DNA of 64,000 nucleotides from Primulina eburnea (taxonomy: Eukaryota; Streptophyta; Magnoliopsida; Lamiales; Gesneriaceae), in the NCBI RefSeq assembly GCF_022965805.1, contig NC_133106.1:31113913-31177912 (forward strand), given 5' to 3'. Positions 9,433 through 22,387 of this stretch are shown one piece after another. Both the position numbers and the translations under genes were made by a program. The number at the start of each line of letters is the position of its first letter. The stretch's first letter is position 1. The notes under the pieces were generated by a model. That model searched no databases and was not told the DNA's origin. It worked only from the letters and a program-made list of their open reading frames with translations.

Positions 9433-12400
9433 TGAAGAGATCTGATGAGTTTTCACTTGATTGAATGTGACGAACATCAATACATTTATTCTTCTCTAGC
9501 TCCTTGGTGAAAGCGAAGAACTTAGGAGGAATATGTTTAGTTCTGTCGCTTTTTATGTATCCCTCTTTCATTTGAGCAACACATGCAGCATTATCTTCAC
9601 ATAGTATCACAGGCTTCTCGTCGAATGATAATCCGCATGAGATTTGGATATGTTGGGTCATTGATTTTAACCACACACATTCACGACTTGCTTCATGTAG
9701 TGCAATAATCTCCGCATGATTTGATGAAGTTGTTACGAGCGTTTGTTTCTGTGAACGCCAAGATATTGCAGTGCCTCCACGAGTAAATACATATCCAGTT
9801 TGGGAACGTGCCTTGTGTAGATCAGATAAGTGTCCAGCATCAGCATAACCAATTATACTTGGATTAGCATCTTTTGAATACAAAAATCCCTAGTCTGTCG
9901 TTCCTCGTAGATAACGGAATATATGTTTAATTCCGTTCCAGTGTCTCTTTGTTGGATATGTGCTAAATCTTGCCAACAGATTCACGGCAAAAGATATATC
10001 AGGCCTTGTAGAATTTGTAAGGTACATAAGGGCACCGATAGCACTTAGATATGGTACTTCTGGACCAAGAATATCTTCATCATCTTCACATGGACGGAAT
10101 GGATCCTTTTCTATGTTTAATGATCTAACAACCATTGGAGTACTTAAAGGATTTGATTTATCCATATTAAAACGTTTAAGGATCTTTTCTGTATAATTGG
10201 TCTGGTGAACAAACATTCCACACTCTTTTTGTTCAATTTGTAAACCCAGATAATACTTGGTTTTTCCAAGATCCTTCATTTCAAATTCTTCCTTCAAGTA
10301 TGACACAACTTCTTGAATTTCTTTATCCGTTCCAATGATGTTTAAATCATCAACATATACAGCAATAATTACGCATCCGGATGTTGTTTTCTTAATGAAA
10401 ACAAAAAGGCATATTGAATTATTTACATATCCCTTTTTCATCAAGTGATCACTTAGTCGATTGTACCACATTCGACCGGATTGCTTTAACCCATATAATG
10501 ATCTTTGTAATTTCACAGAAACATTCTCTGGGTTTTGAACTTTGTGCTTCAGGCATCTTAAATCCTTCAGGGATTTTCATATATATATATATTACTATCA
10601 AGTGATCCATATAAGTAAGCTGTAACAACATCCATAAGACGCATTTCTAAATTTTCAGATATTACCAAGCTAATCAAATACCGAAACCTAATTGCATCCA
10701 TCACAGGAGAATACGTTTCTTCATAATCAATTCCAGGCCTTTGAGAAAAACCTTGTGCAACAAGTCGAGCTTTATATCTTACTATTTCATTTTTCTCATT
10801 TCACTTTCGAATAAAAACTCATTTGTATCCAACAGGTTTTACACCTTTAGGTGTAAGGACTATAGGTCCAAAAACATTACGTTTATTTAGCGAATCCAAT
10901 TCAACCTGGATGACATCTTTCCATTTTATCCAATCCTGCCGATTTTTACATTCACCAAAAGATTTTGGTTCATGATCTTCATTATCATTTATGATGTCGA
11001 TTGCCACATTATAAGAAAATATATCATCAATTTCTTCTATATCTTTTCGGTTCCATATTTTTCCAGTATTAATGTAATTGATAGAGATTTCATGATTCTC
11101 GTCAGTTTGTGGTTCTGACAGAACATTTTCATCATCATGTGTTTCTTCAGGAACACCATTCTCTATTTTGTGATCATCATCTGTTTCTTCAGAAACATCA
11201 TTCTTTATTTTGTGATCATCGTGTTTCTCTATGAATTTTCTTTTTCGAGGATTTTTATCCTTGAAACCGACTGGCCTTCCACGCTTCAGGCGTTTAATGA
11301 CATCATGAGTATGTTCCATTTGTTTCTTTGGAATTTCAATTCGAGCAGGGGCATTTGCAGCATGTATATATGATTTAATTACCCCTTTTGTGTCTGCAAA
11401 TGCATCTGGTATTTGATTTGCTATTCTTTGCAAGTGTACAATTTGTTGTACATATTTTTCACATTGTTTTGTTCTTGGATCCAGATGTAACAATGATGAT
11501 ACATACCATGTAATTTCCTTTTTCGGTATGTTTCTGTTCTCCCCCTAACATTGGGAAGATTTCCTCATTAAAATGACAATCAGCAAAACGTGCTGTTAAC
11601 ACGTCGCCTGTCTGAGGTTCAAGATATCAAATGATTGATGGACTATCATAACCGATATAAATTCCAACCTTTCTTTGAGGCAATAGGCACATACACCATA
11701 CATACAAAAATTCTCAAATGAGAAATGTCTGGTTCTTTACCAAATGCAAGCTACAATGGGAAGTATTTATGATATGCACTTGGTTTGATGCGAATTAATG
11801 AAGCAGCATGTAAAATTGCATGTCCCCATATAGAAATAGGGAGCTTTGTTTTCATAATCATTGGTCTAGCAATCATTTGCAGACGTTTAATCAATGATTC
11901 GGCCAATCCATTCTGTGTATGTACATGAGCAACAGGATGCTCAACAATGATTCCCATAGACATACGATAATCATTGAAAGTCTGGGAAGTAAATTCACCA
12001 GCATTATCAAGTCTAATTTTCTTGATTGTATAATCGGGAAATTGATTCCTCAATTTTATTATTTGAGCAAGTAATCTTGCAAATGCAACATTTCGAGTTG
12101 ACAATAAACATACATGTGACCATCTGCTGGAGGCATCAATCAATACCATAAAGTATCTGAATAGTCCACATGGTGGATGGATTGGTCCACAAATATCACC
12201 CTGAATACGTTCAAAAAACATTGGTGATTCAGTTTGGATTTTGACTGGTGATGGTCTTATAATAAGTTTTCCAAGAGAACATGCTTTACATTGAAACTTA
12301 TTATTCTGAAAGATCTTCTGGTCTTTCAGTGTATGACCATGTGTATTTTCTATAATTCTTCGCATCATTGTTGAACCAGGATGTCCCAATCGATCATGCC

Positions 12401-12844
12401 AATTGGTTAATATCGAAGAATTATCAACTGCCATGTTTGATTCAATGAGACTTATATGTGTATAATGCAATCCAGTAGGGAGCATTGGTAGTTTTTCAAT
12501 CACATATTTCTTTCCTGATTTATATGTGATAAGACACATATATTTCTCATTCCCTTCATTCATTGTTTGAGTGTCATACCCATGAGAATATATATCATTA
12601 AAACTCAACAAATTTATTTTCGATTGTGGTGAATATAAAGCATCATTGATCAAAAATTTTGTACCATTAGGTAACAAAATTGTGCTTTACCACATCCTTT
12701 AATCAAGTCTACAGGACCTGATATTGTATTCACCGTTGTTTTTGTTGGTTTTAGTTCCAAGAAATATCTTTTAACTCGGAGGATAGTGTGCGTTGTACCA
12801 CTATCGGGTATGCAAACTTCAGCTTTGCTCATAGCATTTTCCAT
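9341..12844 (-). pseudogene. Copia pol remnant (protease, integrase, RT, RNase H)
   Basis: Broken frames in order. Protease is at 12650-12844 with the DSGTTHTIL active-site block. Integrase at 11751-12677 has a zinc motif (WHDRLGHPG ... CKACSLGK) and catalytic DDE positions in GDICGPI, RLDNAGEF and GLAESLIK; the usual DNGGEF is DNAGEF here. An integrase-RT linker and the RT start are at 10819-11493. RT at 9890-10516 has LYGLKQSGRMWY and the catalytic YVDD. RNase H at 9341-9883 has GYADAGHLSD, SSNHAEI and LFTKAL. A stop codon at about 9887-9889 separates RT from RNase H, and frames are lost around 10517-10818, where an (AT)n stretch near 10577-10592 expands an RT codon run. Cannot make a functional polyprotein. 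Confidence 0.9.
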
Positions 12845-12923
12845 ATTTGAATTTTGTTACCTTTTTCTTCTGTTTGGAGCTTGGAAAAGTATGTAGGACT
12901 TTTAGAGCTTCGTGCTGATAACG

Positions 12924-13190
12924 TGTTGTGAAAAAGTAAAAATTTATGGTAAAAAGTAAAAATCTCAAACTCTCAAAATTTACCAAACTACACACTTTAT
13001 AATATTTTTCTCTCTACTCAATTGTGATTTTCTTTACAAATGAGAGATCTATTTATAGAGTTTCTTTACACATAATCCAACAATAAAATTCATAATCACC
13101 TACATCATCACACACTAATTTTCAATATTTACAACTCTTATTTTCAACATTCAAATATTCAATACACACATTTTAAATTATTTTTCAACA
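12924..13190 (-). repeat. 5' LTR of the minus-strand copia remnant
   Basis: Read on the minus strand the LTR starts TGTTGAAAAATAATTTAAAA and ends TTTTTCACAACA, giving TGTTG...CAACA ends. The following TTATCAGCACGA is a primer-binding-like sequence. A TATA-type stretch (TCTATAAATAG) lies near 13030-13040. No partner LTR is present in this segment. Confidence 0.75.
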
Positions 13191-14835
13191 ATGTGCACCT
13201 AATTAAAAATTTCTAGTGATGGTTTAAATATTTCAATATACTCAGTGATACTAGAAGTATTTGAACTGGTATTATCAAAGAAATTGAAAAACTTCATAAG
13301 TTAAACCGCATTCTTCTAAAATAACAAATATTAAGTTGAGAAATTTTTTGTACTCGGTGTGTTTCGCCAAAAAAACTTCTATATGTAAGCAATTTTTTTT
13401 AATGTTTCAGAAATTATCAATCCAATGATATGTGTAGAACTGAGCGTTTGCCGCTTTACCAAAAGTTATAACTAGTAGTAATGGTGCAATTCAAATCTTT
13501 TAAACTGCACAGTAGCTCAAGCACCACGGTTCGATCGCTCTACTAAGCAGAGACAATTATTGCACCCAACAATATGTAATACCAATATATGAGCAACTTT
13601 TTCAATGATCACTTCAAATATCCGAACACAAAGAAATTTTATTATTTAAACTAACAAATTCTTTAATTAAATCTTTTTTTTTTATCAACGACTAATTTTT
13701 TAAGTCCGCATTTGAAAGTATTTCGTGTGATAAATCTAATAGAAAGATTTGCACTTGTTGAAATCTAATTTTCTAAACAAAATTTATCACTAAACTAAGA
13801 CAAAATTGTTCAACTGTATAAAATTTAACCGTTTCTTCTCTAAATTTAGCTTCGTCAAAATTTAAAAATTGAAAATCGTTGCCTGATTGAGAAGAGAATA
13901 CCCAAATTTGAGTTTAAGAACAACCAACACCAATTATACTGGATGATTTTTCTTCATGTGTCGCGTCAAAATTCTATCACCACCTCTTTGTGGCAATTTT
14001 TTTTTAAGTTTTCAATCAATATTTGTATTTGGCTTGCATATCACTAGAGCGAAACGTCATCTTTTCGAAATGTTTGATGACAATATCTCTGTCTATCGGA
14101 CGAGAGACCACCCTAGTTTTACTTTTAGTCGTTACCGGATTGCTAATATTTTCTAAACTTTGATAATGACATGTTTGTTGAGACTCTTGTTCCCGTTTAT
14201 CATGTTCCTAACCGGAAAAATCAAGATCATAACAATCGGCAATGAAGGAAGGAAAATCATGCAAAGAATTTAAGGGACTGTTTTGGTTTTTTTAAAGTGT
14301 TTCACACCGAAATATTTAATATAAAGGGTCTAACATATATTAATAGATATAATATGGACTGAAATTTTGCCCTTCAACTATAACATGCGAAACACTTCAT
14401 TCTACATTTATATTTTTCAAATTAATATAAACATCATAATTCATCTTGAAGCCGATAAAAATATACACTTATGTTCAAAAAGGTTATTAAAAAGCATTAA
14501 TACATACTGCCACATAATTATTAAGGAAAATCATTATCTTCAAAGAATTTATATTACCTGGGCTTATTTCACCAAGTAATGATATTACTCTATCCATCTC
14601 GTGATCCTGAAATTGAGATTGAACAATTTTTCGTAACCATCCCATCCCTTCTTGGCCAATAGAGCACCACAGCCAAATCAAATAAAATCATGAAACTGCT
14701 TCCAAACAAGAACATCTGCACATCAGTTAGAATAAATTCAAGAAAAACCATTAATACGCTCGTGTCAACGAGCTCGGTTGAGCGTGCTTGATACAAGTAT
14801 ACTATTGTTAAACTGTATAGAACTTGATAATCAGA
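13191..14835. other. Intergenic DNA between copia LTR and ILP1 3' end
   Basis: AT-rich; no gene recognised. The portion from about 14560 to 14835 may be ILP1 3' untranslated region: on the minus strand it is less AT-rich, and CCCAG|GTAATAT near 14560 looks like a splice donor, so a spliced 3' region is conceivable. Confidence 0.4.
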
Positions 14836-16973
14836 TCAGAGTGCCTCTTTGAGATTAAACGTTCTTGATAAAGCTCTTGCATGGTCGTATTCATTCAGCT
14901 CCACCAGCATTTTCCTCAACCGTCTAACGAGTTTACCAGTTTCCGTTTCCATGTTGCCGGAGACGAACTTTTTCTCTAGTGTTTTCCCAATCAGCAGCAA
15001 ATAGTCCACCAAAGCCTGCAACTTTCGACTACAATGCCAAATAAAACAAAAACAAAAAAGTTTATAAAAACGGACAATCTCGAGAAATTATCCAGTCTAA
15101 CAAATTGGAAAAAGCCTTCAAGCAACTCTGAGTAAACCGTATTTATCATACCTCCGATCCCCTGCAACACTTGGACCCGTCCAAACGCCATTCATTGAAG
15201 CAATGACTCTCTCAGTTCGGAAGATTGCATCATGAATATTAGAATGTATGACGTGAAGATGCGGAAGAATCTTGCCACACAAAAGTTCATCGAGAGCAAT
15301 CTTCTCCAGCACATGCATAGAAAGAATTTTATTCCACAAGCATAAGTTTCTCATCAACCGAACCGCCGTACCAAACCTATATGCTGCAACTCGAGCTGCA
15401 TTTGATACAGTGTTCATTTCGACTGGGCTCCATGTTGGGACCTATTAATTATAAATCAGAGGAATAAATCGTCTAAAAAAAGAATTTAATTGATAGTCTC
15501 ACAAATACATAATATGAATTCAAACTAAGCGTCACCATCAGATCAGCTACAGCATTAGTCAGACGATCACGGAGCACAGCTACCAAGTCCCCAAGAGCCG
15601 AGCTGGAGTGATCTACATATCTCACGACCAAGTTCATAGCAGATACAGCATTGGTTGTTTCAAGGGTACTAAGCGTGTCCCAACAAGAACTTAATTGATG
15701 GTGCAGAATAGGGATTGCAAGTTTATCGACCAATACAGGAATAAGATTTGCATCAGAGTCAGCCTCAGAATCATCCCTTCCATTTCTATTTTCGTTTCCA
15801 GGTACACCATAAGCAAATAGCACGGAATGCCTGGAATACACCGAAATTACATAAACATGTGGGATAGAAAAATATGAAATGTTATCAACTCACATAATTA
15901 GGATTCAGCACTACCATCACTTGACTCTAAAGAGAACTCTTTGGGAAAACATAATCAATCCAAAAACCACTAATTATCAAGTATCATAATAGCATGGCAA
16001 ACAATCTTTGTGATGTCAACGGACACCTTCAGAAGAGAGAAGGACTAGAAGAGATTTGTTAACATAATTACATATTAATTTTTTGAGATACTAAAAAGCG
16101 TTAGACAAGTAGCAGCTAGTGCAGATATAGGCAAAGTGGTTAGCCAAAATTGATAACCCATCAAATTAGGTGAAAATGAGCAAGATACCTCAATTTTCTG
16201 ACTATTATACCTATGCGATTGTACAATGATTTTTCCATGCCAAAAAATTACATCAATGATTTTTCTATGCCAAAAAATTACATCAATTGTTTATGAAGGT
16301 ACTTACCACGCCATATCAATAAAGTCTGCATCTTCATGTAGTGGATCCCACTTCAGAAGCTCCAGTCTCACATAGGGAGAGAATATAGATGGTATACTCA
16401 ATGCCATATAAGCATCGAAATAGCTTGATGCATAAACTTTCTTCCATCTATCAAACCTTTCTACCACTATTGAAATTGAGAATATTCCTCATCTGCATCA
16501 CTAAAAATTTATCCGCAACCTGAAGCAGTTGATTACGGGTTGACTCATATGCTGTACTCTCACTATCACTTTCATCAGTGCTCGATTCTCCTTCCATTTG
16601 TGAATAAAAATTATCGTTTTCGATGGACAACTTTCTTTTAGAGTCGGATTTGGCTCTTCGTCTTTGTCGAGCTTCAGCCCTTCTTGCCATATCCATTCGT
16701 TTTTTAAGATTCAAATCTCTACCAAGGTCATCCAGCTCTACTGGTGCATTTTTTAACGCTCTAGAATTAGAAGACGCGGCCACTGCAGCAGCGATTTTTG
16801 CCGAGTTGCTTCCTCCTTTACGGAATTCTGCGCGTACGGCAATTATAGCCTGTTCTATTTCAGGAATTTCGTCATCATTATCTGCTGCTCTTCTTTCTGC
16901 AATGGCCCTTGCCTGTTCTTCATGAAGTTTTTTGCATTTGTTCTTCAAGTTCTTCGATGAAAGGAGCTTTATG
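14836..16973 (-). pseudogene. ILP1/PAXBP1 3' part (exons 3-6), truncated copy
   Basis: Carries only the last four coding exons of the gene seen whole at 52669-57464: exon 3 at 16307-16973, exon 4 at 15536-15830, exon 5 at 15152-15441 and exon 6 at 14836-15028. Exons 1 and 2 are absent because the segment switches to DCP5-like sequence at about 17831 inside intron 2. Relative to the complete copy, exon 3 has three one-base homopolymer changes (an extra T near 16930, a missing A near 16476 and a missing T near 16507) that break the frame. Exons 4-6 are identical in reading. The homopolymer pattern suggests sequencing error in an otherwise identical sequence rather than a decayed paralogue. Confidence 0.85.
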
Positions 16974-17831
16974 CTACAAAACGGGGAAAAAAATTGATAT
17001 CAATAAAGCCAACCTATCGGTCACCACGCAAGAAACAAGTAAGATAAAAAACGCCAACTTGCAACACCGGTAACCACAGCACAAGCATCACCCGATATTT
17101 GCAAATCATATGACAGAATGGAAGGTTGAGTAAACAAAAGGTTTGAAAAGTATAAACACTTCATAAACCGACTTGTCCAGTAATTGACCACCAATAAGTT
17201 ATCTTTTAGTAGAAGGGGAAAAAGTCAACTAACAAAATGTTAATGATAATTGTTTTAACCCACAAAGTGTTGCATATATAAAGTCATCAATATTTGCCCT
17301 ATGTTCACACAGGATCAGGTAAACATTACTGCGAGGGAACAAAAATATAATTGCTTTTCCTTCACTCCTCCCACTCTGTCTCCAAAAATAGAAAAAAGTA
17401 AAAGAAAAGGAAAATCCGAGGAAGAACAATCTAGGTGAAGGCAGAAATCTTAGAAGTTACAAGGGAAAAAACTAACTGAAGTCAACTTAAATAAACCAAA
17501 CATTCACTTATCCAGATATCAATTATTCAGTATGTACGGTGGTGATTTCAAGCTTACGGTCGATGCAACATAGTTTCCCAACTGTCAACTAAGCTGACTA
17601 AACCAAGGGTATAACAATATGTCCACCCCATTGTTCTGAATTGTCTTTAACAGTGATGGTTTTATATTCTATGTCACAATATTTTCTTCAATGCAATCAT
17701 TTTGCAGCAGTTTTCTCTTAGATATTTATCATGTCATCATGGATTTCTACTTCATCCACAACTCATGCAGTGGAAAAGGAGAACAAATTCAGAGTAGGTA
17801 AGATACAGTACCCTCGAACTAAGAAAGAAAA
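16974..17831 (-). other. ILP1 intron 2, cut by the first chimeric join
   Basis: Matches copy 3 at 54808-55665, the intron between ILP1 exons 3 and 2. Its last ~200 bp show scattered one-base differences from copy 3, then the match stops at AAGAAAGAAAA and DCP5-like sequence begins. No independent gene is seen. Confidence 0.75.
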
Positions 17832-17923
17832 TAGTGGTCGGTTTCGTGGCTCTAAGCTATGGTGAAGAGGTTATGGTGGATACGGCTCACGGCTAGGGGC
17901 GTGATCGAGGTTTTGCATACTGA
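17832..17923 (+). pseudogene. Terminal fragment of a DCP5-like gene (Gly/Arg/Tyr-rich tail)
   Basis: Matches the last exon at 36861 onward. It encodes a Gly-Arg-Tyr repeat region (GGRGYGGYGY-type, then ARGRDRGFAY and a TGA at 17921 if read with one frame correction). One-base indels relative to 36861-36952 disturb the frame. No start or upstream exons exist here; it abuts ILP1 intron 2 in opposite orientation. Confidence 0.75.
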
Positions 17924-18354
17924 TAGTAAAGCAGGTGTTATAATGAGATCGAAACCCGAAGGTTAATCTTGTCCTACGGGATAAAGTGATTTGATCTTGC
18001 TATTGATGGATATAGAATCTTGGCCACTCTCGTTGTATGTATGTATGTTGTGGAGAAACCAATGGGAAATGGTCTTCAGTGTAAATGTACTAAAATTCTT
18101 TTAGAGAAAAATATTACATAAGTTCGCAGAAATTTTGTAGTTCGAGGCGATCCATTATATGTGGCTTCCAGTTATGTTTGGTAATTTGGAAATTGCGGGG
18201 AATCAGGCAGCCAATTTTAATTACTATGAAAATTCCTTGGAGTAATTTTTTGTGTTGTAGGTAATTACATCGTTTGAAAGCTACTAAAAATGTAATACTT
18301 TTAACATGTCTTGACACGATCTGATATGCTTAAAAAATCATAATTGTTTATATT

Positions 18355-18385
<31 letters not shown>

Positions 18386-18827
18386 TACTATATATTATTA
18401 TATATATTATAATTTATTTTAATCTATAAATTTCGATTATAATTTGATTATTCTATATAATAAAACAAAATCACATTTTAAAATCAGAACTTTGTATATC
18501 TTATCATTTACACATGTTTAGCAATACAAAGTAATATAAATACAAATCATGCAACTTAAAAATTCATCAATAATTACTTGATTTGTTATATAACATGTAA
18601 GCAGAAATTTAAAATTATAGTCCTTAGGTTTTCTAATAATAGAATAATTTGAATCAATCAATCCAACCTAATTTAATTTATAAAAAGTATATTTTGGAAA
18701 AAAATTCGAAAAGCTTTATGCTTACTTTTCGATGCCAGGACTGCGTAGAAATAAGATTTCATAGCATCGACAATGTCAAATATTGGAGAAAAAATTGATT
18801 GAAAATGTGAAACCTTGTCAATAATGA
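17832..18827. repeat. Duplicate of the DCP5-like 3' flank
   Basis: Corresponds to 36861-37847 with many single-base indels. It includes a (TA)n run at about 18355-18380, much shorter than its counterpart at 37390-37443. In both places it leads without a break into the start of the repeated segment, so this adjacency is probably the native arrangement. Confidence 0.85.
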
Positions 18828-19357
18828 AAAAGGCCACAGAAATTACCATATTATAAAAAGATTGCCTATGTATACTATCCCCACCTTAATTTCTAACTAG
18901 ATCTTTGCCACGTGGTGCGTGTATGTACAGTTTTTTTATACTTATCTATGGACTAGGGAAATTTGACAAATTATCGAGGGACTAAAGTGCTTTGATAGTT
19001 GTAATTTAAAAAAAAATAAAAAAAAATGTTTTTTGAAATAAAAAATAAAACGAAAAATGTAATTGATATTAAAATAAGGGGCAAAACTGGGAAATCAAAA
19101 AACAGACTAATATTTTTGTTTCTATTAGGATAATAGATATTAATAGAGAAATATGTTTCTCATATTTTTTTTGAAACTGTTTTACTGTATACTTATAATT
19201 GTCTCTGACTTCAACTTATATTTATTTAAACCAATCATTATAAAAATTAAATTATAAACTTATTAAAATTGAAAAAAAACTGGAGAAAAAACAGAAAGAA
19301 AATTTTCATATCAAACCACAAGAAAGACATATATACATTGATGTGATCCCCATTCAG

Positions 19358-19835
19358 TTAGACATCCAAATGACCTTTCTCCACAAGAAAGTAAAAAACC
19401 TCTCAACGGGCCAGCTCTCGGTGACTTAGGGCATCTCCGGGGACCCTATTCCCATCATAATCATAGTAGATCGCCCCCGAAAACTCCGGCGGCTGGCATT
19501 TCCTCCCCATCAATATCGCCTTACTGCCAAACCCGATCTCTTCTTTCCCGGCACCGGAGTACCGTCCTGATTTTTTGCATGAACTAAAGGACATGATCGC
19601 CATGCTGCCGAGACTTGTTTTCAGTGCTTAGGTAATACTAACGGCGACTTAAGGGGCGGTTCGGCTCATGAGTCGTTTTTGGAAGCATACTTTCTTGGGA
19701 TTTTGTCTTTGCATGCTTTGCACAGAGGGCCGCACTAGGTACGCTGAGAACAAACAGTCCTATTGCTAGAGGGATGGAGGAGAAAGTATCACTTATATGG
19801 ATTGGATTGAGATTGGGAATTTGGACAGAAACCAT
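19358..19835 (-). pseudogene. Small membrane-protein gene, frameshifted copy 2
   Basis: Counterpart of the gene at 528-1001. The N-terminal hydrophobic part and the ILMG-KCQPPEFSGAIYYD block are both recognisable but in different frames because of several one-base indels. Not translatable as written; the damage fits the general error pattern of copy 2. Confidence 0.8.
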
Positions 19836-22214
19836 TTTTTGTGTGTTTTTGTTGTTTTGGGAATTTGAGATTGCCTAGTAATTGAATGTGAAATGGTTTG
19901 GTGTTCATAGATATATAGGGGTCAGAGAATTGATTTCATGTATAATCAAATTGCAGGGTGCAGTTGAGGAAGGTGGGAGTGTGGAGACAGACACTTCAAC
20001 GATCTACTTCATGGGGTGTATATTTACATTTATGGATTTTGTCAAGTCTCTGGTGATTTGCTTCTCAACTTGTTCATCTGGAATTATCAAGTTAAATGTC
20101 AATTGGCTCGCCTTTCAATTGTTTTTAATGGGGTTTTTTTTTTATATATCTTATATCTTAACTACTAGTCATCAAGGACGCACCAATTATAACAATATAA
20201 ATCATCAAACTTATATAGATTGTCTTGCATATCAATTTTGTGAAGAAGATTATACTTATATATTATTATTATTGGTTCTATATTAAAACCTTCCATTCAT
20301 ATTTTTAATATTTTTTGATATAGCTAAATTAATAAAATATTTTTAGAGATTAATGAAAGACATGATTTGTTTGAATTTAATTTCAACTTTTTTAGGTGTG
20401 AAAAGCCAACGCCTCTTCGGGAATATAACCATTTCTTTACTCCTAAACCGAAATCATGCTGTTCGTGTTTCATATATATGTACTTACATTGTGAAGTCAA
20501 CAAAACCTTGTACTTTTAATTTTTTTCGCAGTATAAATAGAATAGAAATTATTAAGAATAGGTGTTATTTTTTATTTTAATGTCGGAATGTAAAATTCTA
20601 TATATAAATATACAAAACTCTATTTTTTAAAAAAAATAAAATAAAATTATACTAGACCCATTTGAGTCAACGCAGTGACCAAGTCCCAAACTTTACATGT
20701 TCCAAATACAAACGATATATACAATGTGTGAAGAATTGGATAATGATGTTTGACTTGCTCATAAGAATCGACATTGTTGACTACCTGTTCTGCGTTTGAC
20801 TTGCGCTTAACATTTCCATTTTTTTAAATCAATCGGGTTTGCAAATTTTGAGGTCTCATTTTCTTTCAATCAGGCATACTGAATCGTGTTCGTAGGTATC
20901 ATACTTCGACCAATTTATGTACTAAAAGAACACCATTATTACTCTATATTAATACAAAAAAACTCCTATGAGATTGTTCGATGAATCAATTTTATAGACG
21001 GAATCTCCGACCTGACCTTTAGCACAAAATATCTATTTTCTTGTAGATTTGAATTTTGGCTCATCTCATTACCCTCAATGATGTATCATTCATCTATGGA
21101 TATGATAGAATATATCCAAATTTACATCCAATAGATAAGTCATGGTGGCACAGAGGTAGACCGGTGGGTACAGCATATCAACAACTCTGGTAGATGAATC
21201 CTACCTAGTGGGCACTCACTACCTCACTTCACCTTTTTTTTCCACGGATAAGATCTTGCCACACATACAACTTCCAAAAAAAAAGTTGGATCATATATAG
21301 CATGGACAAAATTCTTGGTCAGTCCATTCCTAATCATGGTAGGCAATGCCCACATGGGTGGGAGAAATAAACCCAAAACTCTATATATAGTACAATTTGT
21401 TACGTGTGTTGTATGTTCCAATCATATCTACCTCTGTGTCCACAATTGAGGTGACACTCCCTATTTGATATGATTACAACACCTATCTTCACCATTACAT
21501 CATTAAAAAAAATACTTAACTCGGGTAAATTGATAAACCCTGTCCTCAACATTACATCGATATATTATCAAAATTCGATGAAGAATGTGTGGGTTTTAGT
21601 TGTCGATTGTAAGCCATATATATCATTGATCTTTAAAAAGTTGAAGTCAATTATTAAAAAATATAGTCTTCAAATGTCAAGTATTTGAATATTTCAACAA
21701 AATACATCGACATAAATAAAGACTAGCCGTGTCTAGCGACTTTGCTTAATTTCCATGCAAATTATTAATATTACGTGAAACTTTCATATTACGTGAACGG
21801 TGACCTTACTTGGCGTTTACAATTGCCCTCATACAATGATGTTTTCAAATTTGCTTCCACTATTTTTGTGTTAGTTTTTTACATTTTGAACCGAAAAATA
21901 CGGCCTTGGTTAATCAATTAGATTTATCGTGATTGTACGTAGTCAAAGAAAAACTTGTCGACGAAAGCTGACTTACGCTTTCTTTAAAAAAATCGTAGAA
22001 ATGAGACTAGATCAAGTTATAGTAAATGATGAGATCCAAATATCGACTCACATATATTAAATTTAATTGAGTATTTTTTATCACTTAGCTTAGCTAAGCC
22101 CAAATAAATTTTTTTAAAGGGTATTTTCATGCTTTTCTTGTAATATTAATTTACTCAAAATTGATTTGCGAATTGGAAGAGTTTATAGTTTGATCTGATC
22201 AATCTAATATGGAT

Positions 22215-22387
22215 AGTCTCTTGTGAGACGTTTCTTATCTTTTATCTGTGAGACGCGTCAACTCTACCGATATTCCCAATAAAAAGTAATCTCTTAGCTA
22301 AAATGAAATATTTTTTTCACAGATGACCAAATAAGAATATCCGTTCTCACAAAATACGACCTGAGACCGTCTCACACGAGTTTTTGC
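22215..22387. mobile_element. GTGAGAC foldback element, copy 2
   Basis: Equivalent of 3399-3574 with scattered indels; same inverted GTGAGAC/GTCTCAC ends. Confidence 0.65.

Larger units (their letters stand above)
9240..13190 (-). mobile_element. Degenerate Ty1/copia retrotransposon lacking gag and the 3' LTR
   Basis: Minus-strand element. In transcription order it has a 267-bp 5' LTR (13190-12924), a primer-binding-like TTATCAGCACGA next to the LTR, then almost directly protease, integrase, reverse transcriptase and RNase H remnants (12844-9341). Only about 80 bp separate the LTR from protease, so gag has been deleted. No 3' LTR is found downstream. The left limit is approximate because the RNase H end is rearranged by tandem duplications. 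The element is non-autonomous and dead. Copies at about 28100-32091 and 47070-51020 belong to the repeated segment rather than to independent insertions. Confidence 0.88.
1..17831. repeat. Large repeated segment, copy 1 of 3
   Basis: This block recurs at about 18828-34257 and at 37848-55665 in the same orientation and gene order. Copies 1 and 3 match almost base for base from about 1.05 kb onward; the differences seen are mainly homopolymer-length changes and a few substitutions. The constant offset (37830-37833) over more than 15 kb, introns and intergenic DNA included, means copies 1 and 3 are either an extremely recent duplication or the same sequence assembled twice. The block ends inside ILP1 intron 2, where the sequence switches abruptly to the last exon of a DCP5-like gene. 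Whether it extends left of base 1 cannot be seen. Confidence 0.95.

Noticed and set aside
14487..14681. Possible extra ILP1 coding exon (frame containing MDRVISLLGEIS)
   Set aside because: ILP1 already ends at a family-typical C-terminus (FNLKEAL) and no acceptor joins it to this frame; it may be spliced 3' untranslated sequence, but coding status is unsupported.
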